Shown piece by piece: positions 7,270-16,300 of a stretch of 37,237 bases of DNA. Position 1 is the stretch's first letter. Each line of letters starts with the position of its first letter. Made by a program: the position numbers and the translations under genes. Below the pieces are notes generated by a model, which saw only the letters and a list, made by a program, of their open reading frames with translations, had not been told where the DNA came from and did not search any database. Source of the stretch: Flavobacterium sp. Lineage in GTDB: Bacteria > Bacteroidota > Bacteroidia > Flavobacteriales > Flavobacteriaceae. Location of the stretch: contig JASLED010000075.1 of the NCBI GenBank assembly GCA_030151255.1, positions 1 through 37,237 of the forward strand, in the 5' to 3' direction.

Positions 7270-9609
7270 TTAAAAATTATATTGCACACTTACGCTTGCT
7301 TGCATTCCATTTCCTCTAATATATTCGGCATCTAAAGCACGATATTGACTTACTACAGGATAGTATACTTTATTAAATAAATTTTCAATACCTACATTTA
7401 CTTTCCATTCTTTTGATAAATGATATGTTGAAGCAATATTAAACAAGCTAATGTCTTTTACTGGGCCTTCACTATTTTTATATTTTCCTTTATCGTCTGG
7501 TTTAAATCTATCTCTGCTACCAGAAAATACCCAATAAGCTTGAAAACTCAGTTTATCTGTTGGTGTATAATACACAAATGCAGTTGCTTTTGGAGGAGAA
7601 ATTCTTCCTCCGTTTAAATAAATTTTATCTCCGTTGTCAAATTTTGCTTTTCCTTCCACATATGAATAAAAACCTCCAACGGTCCATTTTGGTGATAAAG
7701 TAGCATCAATAGTTATTTCAAAACCTTGAACCGTTTCTGGCTCGCGTTGTGCTACTAAAAATCCGTTTACATCTACTAAATTTGCACCTAATTTTGATGT
7801 ACTGATATAATAAGATCCTGTAAAATTAAATATAGATATTTTACTTGAAAAACCTGCTTCGTAGTTATTTGTAACAATTGGCTCTGTTTCTAGTTGATCT
7901 AATGTATTGGCAGTTGCTCTACGCAAAATTCTTCCTAACTCATTAATTGCAAAACCTTGAGAAAAACTTACAAATGGATTAAAAACTTGGTGTTTATTAT
8001 AACGTAATCCCGCATTAAATAAAGTAGTTTTATAGGGTATTTTTCCTCCTTGTACAAAAATACTTCCTTCATTATTTGGTCCAGTTGCAATTGTATGAAA
8101 ATCTTTTACATCTACATTTGCATTTTCATATCTAACCCCTGCTTTTAAAATCAAATTATTAATAATATCTACTTTTAATTGTGCATAAGGAGCAATATTT
8201 ACCATATCCATTGATGGAATATATACTCTACCATCAGTTAAATCTTGATCCGTTTTATCGCTTAAAACATCTACACCATAGCTCACTTCAATTTGTTTAT
8301 CAAATATGATAAATGGCGTATTTAAATTAACACGAATACCTTTTTTCTCAGAATTAATTTGCGTTTGACCAGGTCCATACCAAGCAGTTCCTTTTTCGAT
8401 ATAACGATTCATGGAACGAAAACTATTTAAGTACAATGTAACATCTAACTGCGTATCTAAAAATAAATTGCTATTTGTATAGCCCAACATTAAATTATTG
8501 TTGTAAGGTGTTCCTGTATTTTTTCCAGGATCAGTACCAGGAATACCAATTGTTGGCTCTTCTGCGTATTTTCCATTCTTACTGATGTATTTTGCATGTT
8601 GTGTACTATTATAACCATTATAAAAGGCACGAATAGAAGAATCGTCGTTAATATTATATGTTATTTGTGCAAATAAGTTTTTTTGATAAGAATTTGATAA
8701 TCCGTCTGTTTGTCCTAATACAATTCCATCACCATCACGTTGTACACCTGTATAATCAAGAGATGCACCAACAAGATAATTCCATTTATTATATTTTCCG
8801 CCAAAAGATTGAGAAACTTTATAACCTAATGTTCCACTGCTATTTGCAGGATTAAACGATGTTCCTAACACTGTTGTTCCGCCAAAAACGTTATCACCTT
8901 TATTCTTTTTTGTGATATAATTGATAATTCCGCCTGTTGCACCATTTCCATAAATAGCTGTTGCACCTTTAATTACCTCAACTCTTTCTATAGCAAAAGG
9001 AGCAATTGAACGGATATCTCTAGAACCATTCATCAAAGGTGTTGACTGTGGAATACCATCTATTAAAACCAATACTGGTCTACCTCTAAGGGTTTGTCCG
9101 CTCGATGTACCTTTATTTGTAGAACTTCCCAATCCAGGAACAAGATTTCCTAATATTGTAGAAATATCTGTTGTTAAATTCATTTGTTGCTGTAACTCTT
9201 GCTGTCCAATAATGGTTACTGAAGAAGGTATTGTTGCAATATTTTCAGCTTTTCTACCCGCTGTAATTACAATTTCATTTAAAGATTGCTGCAATTTTGT
9301 CATCTTAATTTGAATTACATTCTTTACTTCCGATTGTAAAATGGTTTGAATTTGATCTTCATAGTCAGAAGCTGTAACAATTAGTGTTATATCTGATAGA
9401 TTAGAGCAATCAACAAGTAACCCGCCACTTTTATTTGTACTTCCTTTGTTACTTCCATTAACGGTAACGTCTGCTCCGCTAATTGCCTTCTGATTATTAT
9501 CTGTTACTTTTATAATTACATTTTGTGCAAAAATTACTGTTGTACATAAAAAGAAAAAAAAGCTAAACGTAAAAGTTTTAATTCTTGAAAAATTAGTAAA
9601 TGCTAACAT
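7270..9609 (-). CDS. TonB-dependent siderophore-type receptor with carboxypeptidase-like N-terminal domain
   Basis: 779 residues. It has a signal peptide ending VIFAQ (residue 29), then a CarboxypepD_reg-like beta domain at about 30-105, which is common in Bacteroidetes receptors. A TonB-box-like EIVITA follows at 112-117. The plug domain spans about 120-235 (PSSVTIIGQQELQQQ, TLRGRPVLVLIDGIP, IERVEVIKGATAIYGNGATG). A 22-strand barrel ends with the terminal aromatic VSVQYNF. The plug resembles those of siderophore receptors. The following PepSY_TM gene supports iron-chelate uptake across the outer membrane, powered by TonB/ExbBD encoded elsewhere. Upstream lies a TAnnTTTG promoter and a repeated AT-rich motif that may be regulatory. 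The ligand is unknown. Confidence 0.93.
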   Translation of the reverse strand: MLAFTNFSRIKTFTFSFFFFLCTTVIFAQNVIIKVTDNNQKAISGADVTVNGSNKGSTNKSGGLLVDCSNLSDITLIVTASDYEDQIQTILQSEVKNVIQIKMTKLQQSLNEIVITAGRKAENIATIPSSVTIIGQQELQQQMNLTTDISTILGNLVPGLGSSTNKGTSSGQTLRGRPVLVLIDGIPQSTPLMNGSRDIRSIAPFAIERVEVIKGATAIYGNGATGGIINYITKKNKGDNVFGGTTVLGTSFNPANSSGTLGYKVSQSFGGKYNKWNYLVGASLDYTGVQRDGDGIVLGQTDGLSNSYQKNLFAQITYNINDDSSIRAFYNGYNSTQHAKYISKNGKYAEEPTIGIPGTDPGKNTGTPYNNNLMLGYTNSNLFLDTQLDVTLYLNSFRSMNRYIEKGTAWYGPGQTQINSEKKGIRVNLNTPFIIFDKQIEVSYGVDVLSDKTDQDLTDGRVYIPSMDMVNIAPYAQLKVDIINNLILKAGVRYENANVDVKDFHTIATGPNNEGSIFVQGGKIPYKTTLFNAGLRYNKHQVFNPFVSFSQGFAINELGRILRRATANTLDQLETEPIVTNNYEAGFSSKISIFNFTGSYYISTSKLGANLVDVNGFLVAQREPETVQGFEITIDATLSPKWTVGGFYSYVEGKAKFDNGDKIYLNGGRISPPKATAFVYYTPTDKLSFQAYWVFSGSRDRFKPDDKGKYKNSEGPVKDISLFNIASTYHLSKEWKVNVGIENLFNKVYYPVVSQYRALDAEYIRGNGMQASVSVQYNF

Positions 9610-9658
9610 TAGATTGTCTAGTATTATTTATTGAAACCTAGTTTATTTTATCAGGATA

Positions 9659-9666
9659 CAAATGTA
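9659..9666 (-). promoter_or_regulatory. Candidate -7 promoter element of the TonB receptor operon
   Basis: The minus strand reads TACATTTG, an exact TAnnTTTG match 50 bp before the receptor start codon at 9609. Confidence 0.5.
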
Positions 9667-9681
9667 TATATTATTTAGACT

Positions 9682-9695
9682 TAATCTATTTAAAT
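9682..9695. promoter_or_regulatory. Possible regulator site upstream of the TonB receptor promoter
   Basis: TAATCTATTTAAAT lies 16 bp upstream of the -7 element. A near-copy (13 of 14 identical, TAATCTATTTAGAT) lies at 9734-9747 in the adjacent hairpin. The receptor is iron-related, so a metal-responsive repressor is one possibility, but the motif is not one I can assign. Confidence 0.3.
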
Positions 9696-9718
9696 ATGTG
9701 TTTTTGTATTATCTTTTT

Positions 9719-9764
9719 AAAACTAAAATCGGCTAATCTATTTAGATTAGCCGATTTTAGTTTT
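9719..9764 (-). terminator. Long-stem terminator after the T9SS type B protein
   Basis: A perfect 22-bp inverted repeat (9719-9740 and 9743-9764) has a 2-nt centre and starts just after the stop codon at 9768. The lower stem gives TTTTAGTTTT on the minus strand. It insulates the secreted-protein operon from the receptor operon downstream. Confidence 0.75.
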
Positions 9765-9767
9765 ACA

Positions 9768-11015
9768 TTATTCTAGATGTAAATATCCAGACTTTTTTTT
9801 CACTTTTGAACCATTAGAATCTTGTACTTCATAATTTAAAATATAGAAGTACGTTCCGCTTGGTAATCTTTCTCCTTTTTTCAATGTTCCACTTCCATCA
9901 GATCTTCCGTCAAAAACATTTCCCTTGCTGTCATACTCTTTTGTATCAAAAACTTTTGTTCCCCAACGGTTAAAAATAGTTACTCTATTATTTGGATAAA
10001 GCTGAATATTTTCGATTAAAAAATAATCATTCATTCCATCTTTATTAGCTGATACTAAATTGTAAACAATCAGATCTTCTTTATTTACCCAAGCTGGTTT
10101 TATAGAGCCTAATGTAAAATAGCCATAACCGATAACCGATGTTGGTGAACTGATTGTTTTTGTACTCATATCAACTATACCGCCTTCGTCTACCCACGTT
10201 TTATTCTGATTATCCCATCGCAAAATGCACATAAATTTTTCTGGATCTTCTGTCATATCTTCTGGTGTAGTGCGCTCATCCCAAGAAAGCGTAATTACAA
10301 CATCGCTATTACTTTTGTTTCCTCTATCTATAAGCCAATATTCTTTTGTATTTAGAACATTTACATTTATAGGTAAGTCTATTTTATTTGCAAAAAAAGT
10401 TTCATCTTCATAAAAATACTTACTTACAAAAACATCATTTTTATTTTTTGGTGCAGAAATACCAGCTGATCGATAAACTTCATTGGCTCCGATAGGAAAA
10501 ACAAAGTTTGTATTACCTTCTTTTTCTACTTCTCCTTTAATATGACTTTTATCGTTTGCGCCGATTGCTTGTGCTTTTGTTAAAAATGTAAACGAAGCAT
10601 TGCTATCATCAATAACAGCTATGCCATTTACAAATTCTACATTTCCTTCTGCAATTACATTTCCTTTTACATCAAATGCAATGTTTTTTTTATCATTATC
10701 CAATACCAAATTATTGAATTTTGTAAGTTGAGTACCTGAAATTTTTTGCGTTTCAGAACCTTTTAGGATTGTTTTTCCTTGTGGTTTATTTCCGTCATAA
10801 TCAAAAAATTTCCCGTCGTTGACAATGTCTTTATGCACAATAAATACACCATTATTTCTAAAATCTCCTTGTTCGCTATTTTCAAAATTATAAAAAGTAG
10901 ATACAAGTGAATTTGGTGTAATATACAACTGGCCTTCGTTTACTGTTTGAGCATTTACTTTAAAAAAAGAGAAAAAAACGGAACAACTAAATATAATTCT
11001 ATTTTTTATGTTCAT
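9768..11015 (-). CDS. Secreted protein with T9SS type B sorting (gliding-motility-type C-terminal) domain
   Basis: 415 residues. It has a signal peptide ending FFKVNAQ (about residue 23). A middle part includes GNVIAEGNVEFVNGIAVID and repeated beta-strand sequence. The C-terminal ~97 residues show the T9SS type B signature: SANKDGMNDYFLIENIQLYP, VTIFNRWGTKVFD, LPSGTYFYILNYE, ending SGYLHLE. Such domains direct export by the type IX system and anchor products at the cell surface; they occur on SprB-like adhesins. It is the last gene of a four-gene operon 22 nt after the preceding one, and the only one whose product shows a clear sorting domain. Confidence 0.92.
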   Translation of the reverse strand: MNIKNRIIFSCSVFFSFFKVNAQTVNEGQLYITPNSLVSTFYNFENSEQGDFRNNGVFIVHKDIVNDGKFFDYDGNKPQGKTILKGSETQKISGTQLTKFNNLVLDNDKKNIAFDVKGNVIAEGNVEFVNGIAVIDDSNASFTFLTKAQAIGANDKSHIKGEVEKEGNTNFVFPIGANEVYRSAGISAPKNKNDVFVSKYFYEDETFFANKIDLPINVNVLNTKEYWLIDRGNKSNSDVVITLSWDERTTPEDMTEDPEKFMCILRWDNQNKTWVDEGGIVDMSTKTISSPTSVIGYGYFTLGSIKPAWVNKEDLIVYNLVSANKDGMNDYFLIENIQLYPNNRVTIFNRWGTKVFDTKEYDSKGNVFDGRSDGSGTLKKGERLPSGTYFYILNYEVQDSNGSKVKKKSGYLHLE

Positions 11016-11037
11016 TTCATATACTTCATTTTAAAGG

Positions 11038-11688
11038 TTATTTGACAACAAAAACAATATTTATTAAAGCGCCTTCTGTTGCTTCTTTTATGATTTTGTA
11101 TTTTAATATTCCATTATCCGAAAGTTCAATCAACTGAAATACAGTATCATCATAATCAGTTATATAATAATATAAATCAGTGGCGTTGGTAAAATATGGA
11201 ATTCCACCTTGTGCGCTTCCTGGCGCTGATGCACTTTTAAATGATTTACCTTCGAGTGCAAATTGTTTTTTGTATTCTGTATACAAATCTTTTTCTAACG
11301 TAACATTTGCGGGTGTAATTACAGAAGCGTCGAATATAATTGTTGGCATGTAAAAGAATTTTACAGCTTTATAATCGGTAGTAATCATTTGTTTCCATTT
11401 TATACCATCGTTATAATAAAAACCAATTACAACATCATTCTGTTTTACAGTATTAAATACAGTCATTCCAAGCACATGAGCCTTTAAAGGTGCTGCAGAA
11501 GTTGTTGAAACTAACGAAACTCTTGGTAATAATAATCCACGATCTGTTGCTGATAATTCCAACACTGCATTTGCATTAATTTTGGATGCATTTGGATCTG
11601 TGGTTCCTGTTACATTAAGCTTCATTTGAGCAAAACCTGCAATTGTAAAAAGAGAAAACACGAATCCGATAAGTATATTTTTCATCAT
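11038..11688 (-). CDS. Exported protein with Bacteroidetes LELSATDRGLLLPR module
   Basis: 216 residues with a signal peptide (MMKNILIGFVFSLFTIAGFAQ). Residues about 40-100 carry a module seen in many exported Bacteroidetes proteins: LELSATDRGLLLPRVSL, then TVFNT and GFYYNDGIKWKQM. The rest is beta-rich with no motif I recognise. The same module opens the product of the upstream gene. No sorting domain is visible. The position inside the operon suggests it works with the large secreted protein, possibly in assembly or as a surface partner. The function is unknown. Confidence 0.75.
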   Translation of the reverse strand: MMKNILIGFVFSLFTIAGFAQMKLNVTGTTDPNASKINANAVLELSATDRGLLLPRVSLVSTTSAAPLKAHVLGMTVFNTVKQNDVVIGFYYNDGIKWKQMITTDYKAVKFFYMPTIIFDASVITPANVTLEKDLYTEYKKQFALEGKSFKSASAPGSAQGGIPYFTNATDLYYYITDYDDTVFQLIELSDNGILKYKIIKEATEGALINIVFVVK

Positions 11689-11746
11689 ATTTATTCCTAT
11701 TTCTCAAATTAACATTGTGTTTTCTACAAGAAATTACCCTTGTTTA

Positions 11747-13297
11747 TTAAGGTGTTACTGGAGTACCAACAAATTCTACAATTGCAGTATAACTTCCTGA
11801 TGCCAGTTTCGGAAGTACGGTATACATTTTTCCTATACCGATATTAAATTCAATTTTACTTAAATTAATTTCAACATCAGTTACGGCGCTTGTTACAAAA
11901 TTGCCTGCCGCATTTAACAATTGTATTGATTTTATTCCTTCTATAGTAATACTGGTAGGTAGAGTAATTGGGCTCATTACAGATTCTCCTGCCTCTACCA
12001 CATTTGTAGTACTTTTAAACATGTATATCAATTTGCCACCTACTTTATTGCCTGTACTAACTGCTACACCGGTAATATCATAGTTTAATTCAATTTTTGT
12101 TTTAACATTTCCAACATATTGATAAAGAACATTTTCAGTATCAGAATCATTTAATTTACCATAAAAAACAGTTCCTCCAGTATTTAAAATATTAGAAATT
12201 GCCGTTTGCACCGCTACGTTGTTTTCTATTGAAGTTAAAACATCTTGTGTTATATTGATGTATTCTGCAACATCTTTCTCATTTTTGTATTGATAGTAAA
12301 CTTCCCCTTTTAAAACATTTGCTGCTGTTGGTGCTTCTACTGCATTATAAGTAGCAATCTCTCCATTAGTGGTGGTAATACTTCTTTTAATATTTGTTTC
12401 TTTTTCAAAATTTGATAAATCAATCGTTGTATAATTTGTTCCGTCATAATATTGAAAACCCATTTTAGGCGCATCAGCTGTACCTATGTTTGTATAAATA
12501 ACATTTCCCTCAGAAAACTGAGAAATATATTGTAAATATTCTGCAACGGTACTAAATGTTTTGTTTCCTTCTGTAATAGTCACTCCAGATTTTACAATTT
12601 CTTGAAAATTATTAACCACTACTCCTTTAACATCTATTGTAATTGCTCCTTCAAGACTTGAACTAAGATCTACACCATCCTTTGCGGCTTTCTTAATAAC
12701 AGCCTCATTGTAATAAGTATATCCTGTTATTTTTCCATTTGTCTCTAAAGGTACCATCAAAGTAATGGTTTCGAAACTTGCTACTAAATCATTTAAGTTA
12801 ATTGGATCGATTTTATAAGTATCGTCTACATAAGTAACAACAGAAAAAACACCATCGTGATAAACTACCGCACTAGGCGAATTAGCAACATCGGTTGCGG
12901 GATTACCAGGATAAGTAGGTAATATCTTATTCATAGCTTCTTTTAACTTTGTAACATCACCTTCAATATTGGTAGTATTGGTAATAACCGTGTCTAAGTC
13001 CGTTTTATTTATAATACGATTCCACTTACTGTTTTCCCAGTAATAGAAACCAAGAGGGATATCCGTTGTGGCTGTATTATTAAAAATTAATAAACTTGTA
13101 CTATCGGATGCATTATTGCCTGCCATTCCAAATGTGGTTAAACTAGTTAACTCAACTCTTGGAATTAAAACCCCTTTGTTTGTAGATACAATGTCTAACT
13201 CTGCTGATTTGTTTGGTTTTGGTGTACCAATACCCACTTGGGCGTTTGCAACATACATAGATCCAAGTAATGCTGCTAGTAAGGTAATTTTTTTCAT
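11747..13297 (-). CDS. Exported repetitive protein sharing an N-terminal module with its neighbour
   Basis: 516 residues with a signal peptide (MKKITLLAALLGSMYVANAQ). It then has VGIGTPKPNKSAELDIVST, NKGVLIPRVELTS and GFYYWENSKWNRI, the same module as the 216-residue protein but more complete. The middle contains imperfect repeats of the type ..VIYTNIGTADAPKMGFQYYD..TIDL and ..VFYGKLNDSDTENVLYQYV..KIEL, i.e. beta-rich repeats. The C-terminus (GSYTAIVEFVGTPVTP) is beta-like and not a recognisable T9SS domain. A similar N-terminal module is common before tail-fibre-like or coiled regions in Bacteroidetes, but I cannot assign a role. It lies 23 nt after the giant gene. Confidence 0.75.
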   Translation of the reverse strand: MKKITLLAALLGSMYVANAQVGIGTPKPNKSAELDIVSTNKGVLIPRVELTSLTTFGMAGNNASDSTSLLIFNNTATTDIPLGFYYWENSKWNRIINKTDLDTVITNTTNIEGDVTKLKEAMNKILPTYPGNPATDVANSPSAVVYHDGVFSVVTYVDDTYKIDPINLNDLVASFETITLMVPLETNGKITGYTYYNEAVIKKAAKDGVDLSSSLEGAITIDVKGVVVNNFQEIVKSGVTITEGNKTFSTVAEYLQYISQFSEGNVIYTNIGTADAPKMGFQYYDGTNYTTIDLSNFEKETNIKRSITTTNGEIATYNAVEAPTAANVLKGEVYYQYKNEKDVAEYINITQDVLTSIENNVAVQTAISNILNTGGTVFYGKLNDSDTENVLYQYVGNVKTKIELNYDITGVAVSTGNKVGGKLIYMFKSTTNVVEAGESVMSPITLPTSITIEGIKSIQLLNAAGNFVTSAVTDVEINLSKIEFNIGIGKMYTVLPKLASGSYTAIVEFVGTPVTP

Positions 13298-13320
13298 TTT
13301 TCTAAATTTTTAATTTAATA

Positions 13321-16300
13321 CTAATTTTTTACTTTAATTTTCTGCTTGATATTTAAATTTGACTTAATAAGACAATTTTTTAAATCGAGATATATTGCTT
13401 GTCTTTCTCCAACAACACATCCATTTCGTTTAGTTTCGATATAGATTATTCTATATTTTTTGGTTACTACTCTATTTCCTTCGTTTGTTTCTACAGTTAT
13501 ACTTTCTAAATCATTTGGTAACTTGTATTCATTGGCTGTTAAGGATGATAATGGAATACCGCCAACTTGTGTTTTAAATAAATCGTAGCTTGTACATACA
13601 TCTACTTGCTTTAAAACCAAAACTCCATCTTTACACTTTAGTAAAGCTTGTCTGTTTATATCAATTCCTAAATCAATTTTTGGCGCGAGCTTTACCTGAT
13701 ATATTTTGATATTTTCTCCTAATATACTTAAAACGTTATTACAAGAAATCGTTACTCGATCATAAGGCTGATCATAAGGTGCTACAATAATTTTAAACTG
13801 AACATTATTACCTAAACCAAGCAAGGCCAAACTCAGTAAATTACTTGTTTCATCCAAAGCTGATCCAACAGGCTGATTGTCTAAATAACGCTGTATTTTA
13901 AATCCTTTTATTAAATCTAAACTCAGTAAATCATTTGCTCCTTTTTCTATCACAATATGCAATTCATCTCCAAGCATGGCTTGTTGTTTAAAAACAACTG
14001 TTAAGTTTGCTGTACTTAGTACTCCCGCTATTCTATGCATTGTGGTAAAGGTGTTATCTTCTTTTACACAATTCCAAGGGTTTTCTACCGAAGCTAATAC
14101 AGTAGCAACATTAGCCACTGTAGTTGAAGCACCCGCAAACACATCTAATACCGACTTACTAATGCCTGCGCCAATAGCATTACAATAATTTGCACTATAT
14201 TGAGTAACGTTTTTTTGATAATATGCCCCATATAAATTTGTTCCTCCACCTAAATTCAAAACAGCCGATTGCACAACGCGTACACCTTTATAAGCTTTTA
14301 CCGATCCGTTTGCCGTTGGAATAAATGTGAATTCAAACGTATTATTTGACATCAGTAAATTGGCAAGTGACGCAACAATAGATACCGACGAACCTATTTC
14401 ATTATTATTCTCATCTAAGCCAACTATTGTAAGTCCGTCTACTAAACCTAAAACAGCAGGATTTTTTCCGATTTTTACAGAAACTGGTGTGCCCGCTGCT
14501 ACTACATTGGCAAATAGCAAATCTTGTCTGGCTGCTCCGAGTGTTGCATTTAAAACTGAAAAAGTATCATATTTTCCGTCAATTGCATTTGAAGGATTTG
14601 TTACGGATCCTAACAAAACATTGCGTACCACTTGTTGTGTTGCATAAGTTTTTTCTAGCATTGGCGGACAAGCAGAAGTATCAAATACCGTAATTTTAAT
14701 TGGAATTGAAGTTGTACAACCACTTGTATTTGTTGCAACAATAGTGTAAACATAAGTTCCAACATTTGGTAAACTACCTGGTAATGGTGTAACAATATTA
14801 CCTTCTGCATTTAATACAGTAATGGTTGTGTTTGGAGATCCTGCAGAAAATGTTGGCCAAATAATAGTTTGATTTTCTTTAACAAGTATTGCTGTACTTC
14901 CTGTAATATTTATTAAAGGCACTGGTTTTTCGCTTACCACAAAAACATCAGACATTGGAGAATTACAATTATTTTTTACATAAATCATGCTATATGTTCC
15001 TACTCTATCTACTGTAATAGATTGTCCAACTTCTCCTAACTGATCGCCGTTTAAATACCATAAATAAGAATCTGCTATAATATTTGCTTCAAGTTTTATA
15101 CTGCTTCCTCGGCAAATTTTTCCGTCTGTAATTGTTGAAATAATTAATGCTCTATCTAAATCACAATCATTTTCTACAAATAAACTTACACCTAAGGCTC
15201 TTGCTGTATTTGGTTGTGTTGGATTTGAATTACTTACTGGGGCATGCGTACCATATACTTCGTTTGTTTCGTTTGCGGTAGTAAAAGCTACATTTTTAAT
15301 TTCTACTACATTATTCAAATTATTATCAACATCTACTTTTAAAGCAAAGGTTTTTACTTCTCCTGGATTTATTGTTCCTGCATAATTTGTGCGATATGTA
15401 CCTTCGCTAACAGATCCTGTTGTTGCAGATTTATAGGCTATTCCTTGAGGAAGCTTATCTTCTACCTGTAAATTATTAACTGGATTATTTCCGTCATTTC
15501 TAACGTGAATTGTATATTCAACTTCTTCTCCTCCTCTTACTGTTGTTGTTTCTTTATTTCCATTTACATTATATGAAATCCAACTTATTAAAGTTTGGTT
15601 TGGAACTAACGATCTACATTCGCGCTCAACGCTATACAATTGCAACGTAGTATTTGATACAGCAGCAACAGCTTTTAATCCAACAGAAATTCTATCATAA
15701 GAAACTCCAGGAATAAAAGGCAATTCTACCAATTGATTATTCGTTAGCAATTGCGTTACATTTACTCCATTTATTATTCCGTTTTCTAATGTTTGTGTTT
15801 TTACAACTGTTTCCCCTAAATACGCCTTAATTTCAATAGCACCTAGCAAGTTTGTATTTATAGTTCCACCTTGAATTTTAAACTTTATTGTTGCATTATC
15901 TTCTGGTTTTGAAGGTTCATTAAAATAAATAAACTGCTTTACAGAACCAGTAAAAAGAAGTGTTCCTGTTTTTATTTCGGAATAATTTGTTGTTATATTA
16001 TCAATAGCGCGTTGTGGATTTTTAACTCCTGCTCCATTTAAATTAGTTGTATTTAGTGCCAAACCGTTCAATTCGTAAGAAGTAACAAAAGCATCCATGC
16101 AAGGATTATTGCTATCTACATAACACATACTGTATACCTTAGCTGTATCAATATTTGAAAAGAAACCAGCAGCTGATTCTGTTATGGTAGTAATACCGAT
16201 TGATTGATAATTACTTTGTGGAGTAACTGCTAAATACGTTCTTCCCAAACGATCGATTACCACACGTACATCATTACTTATTGGATTAGATCCTATCGTT

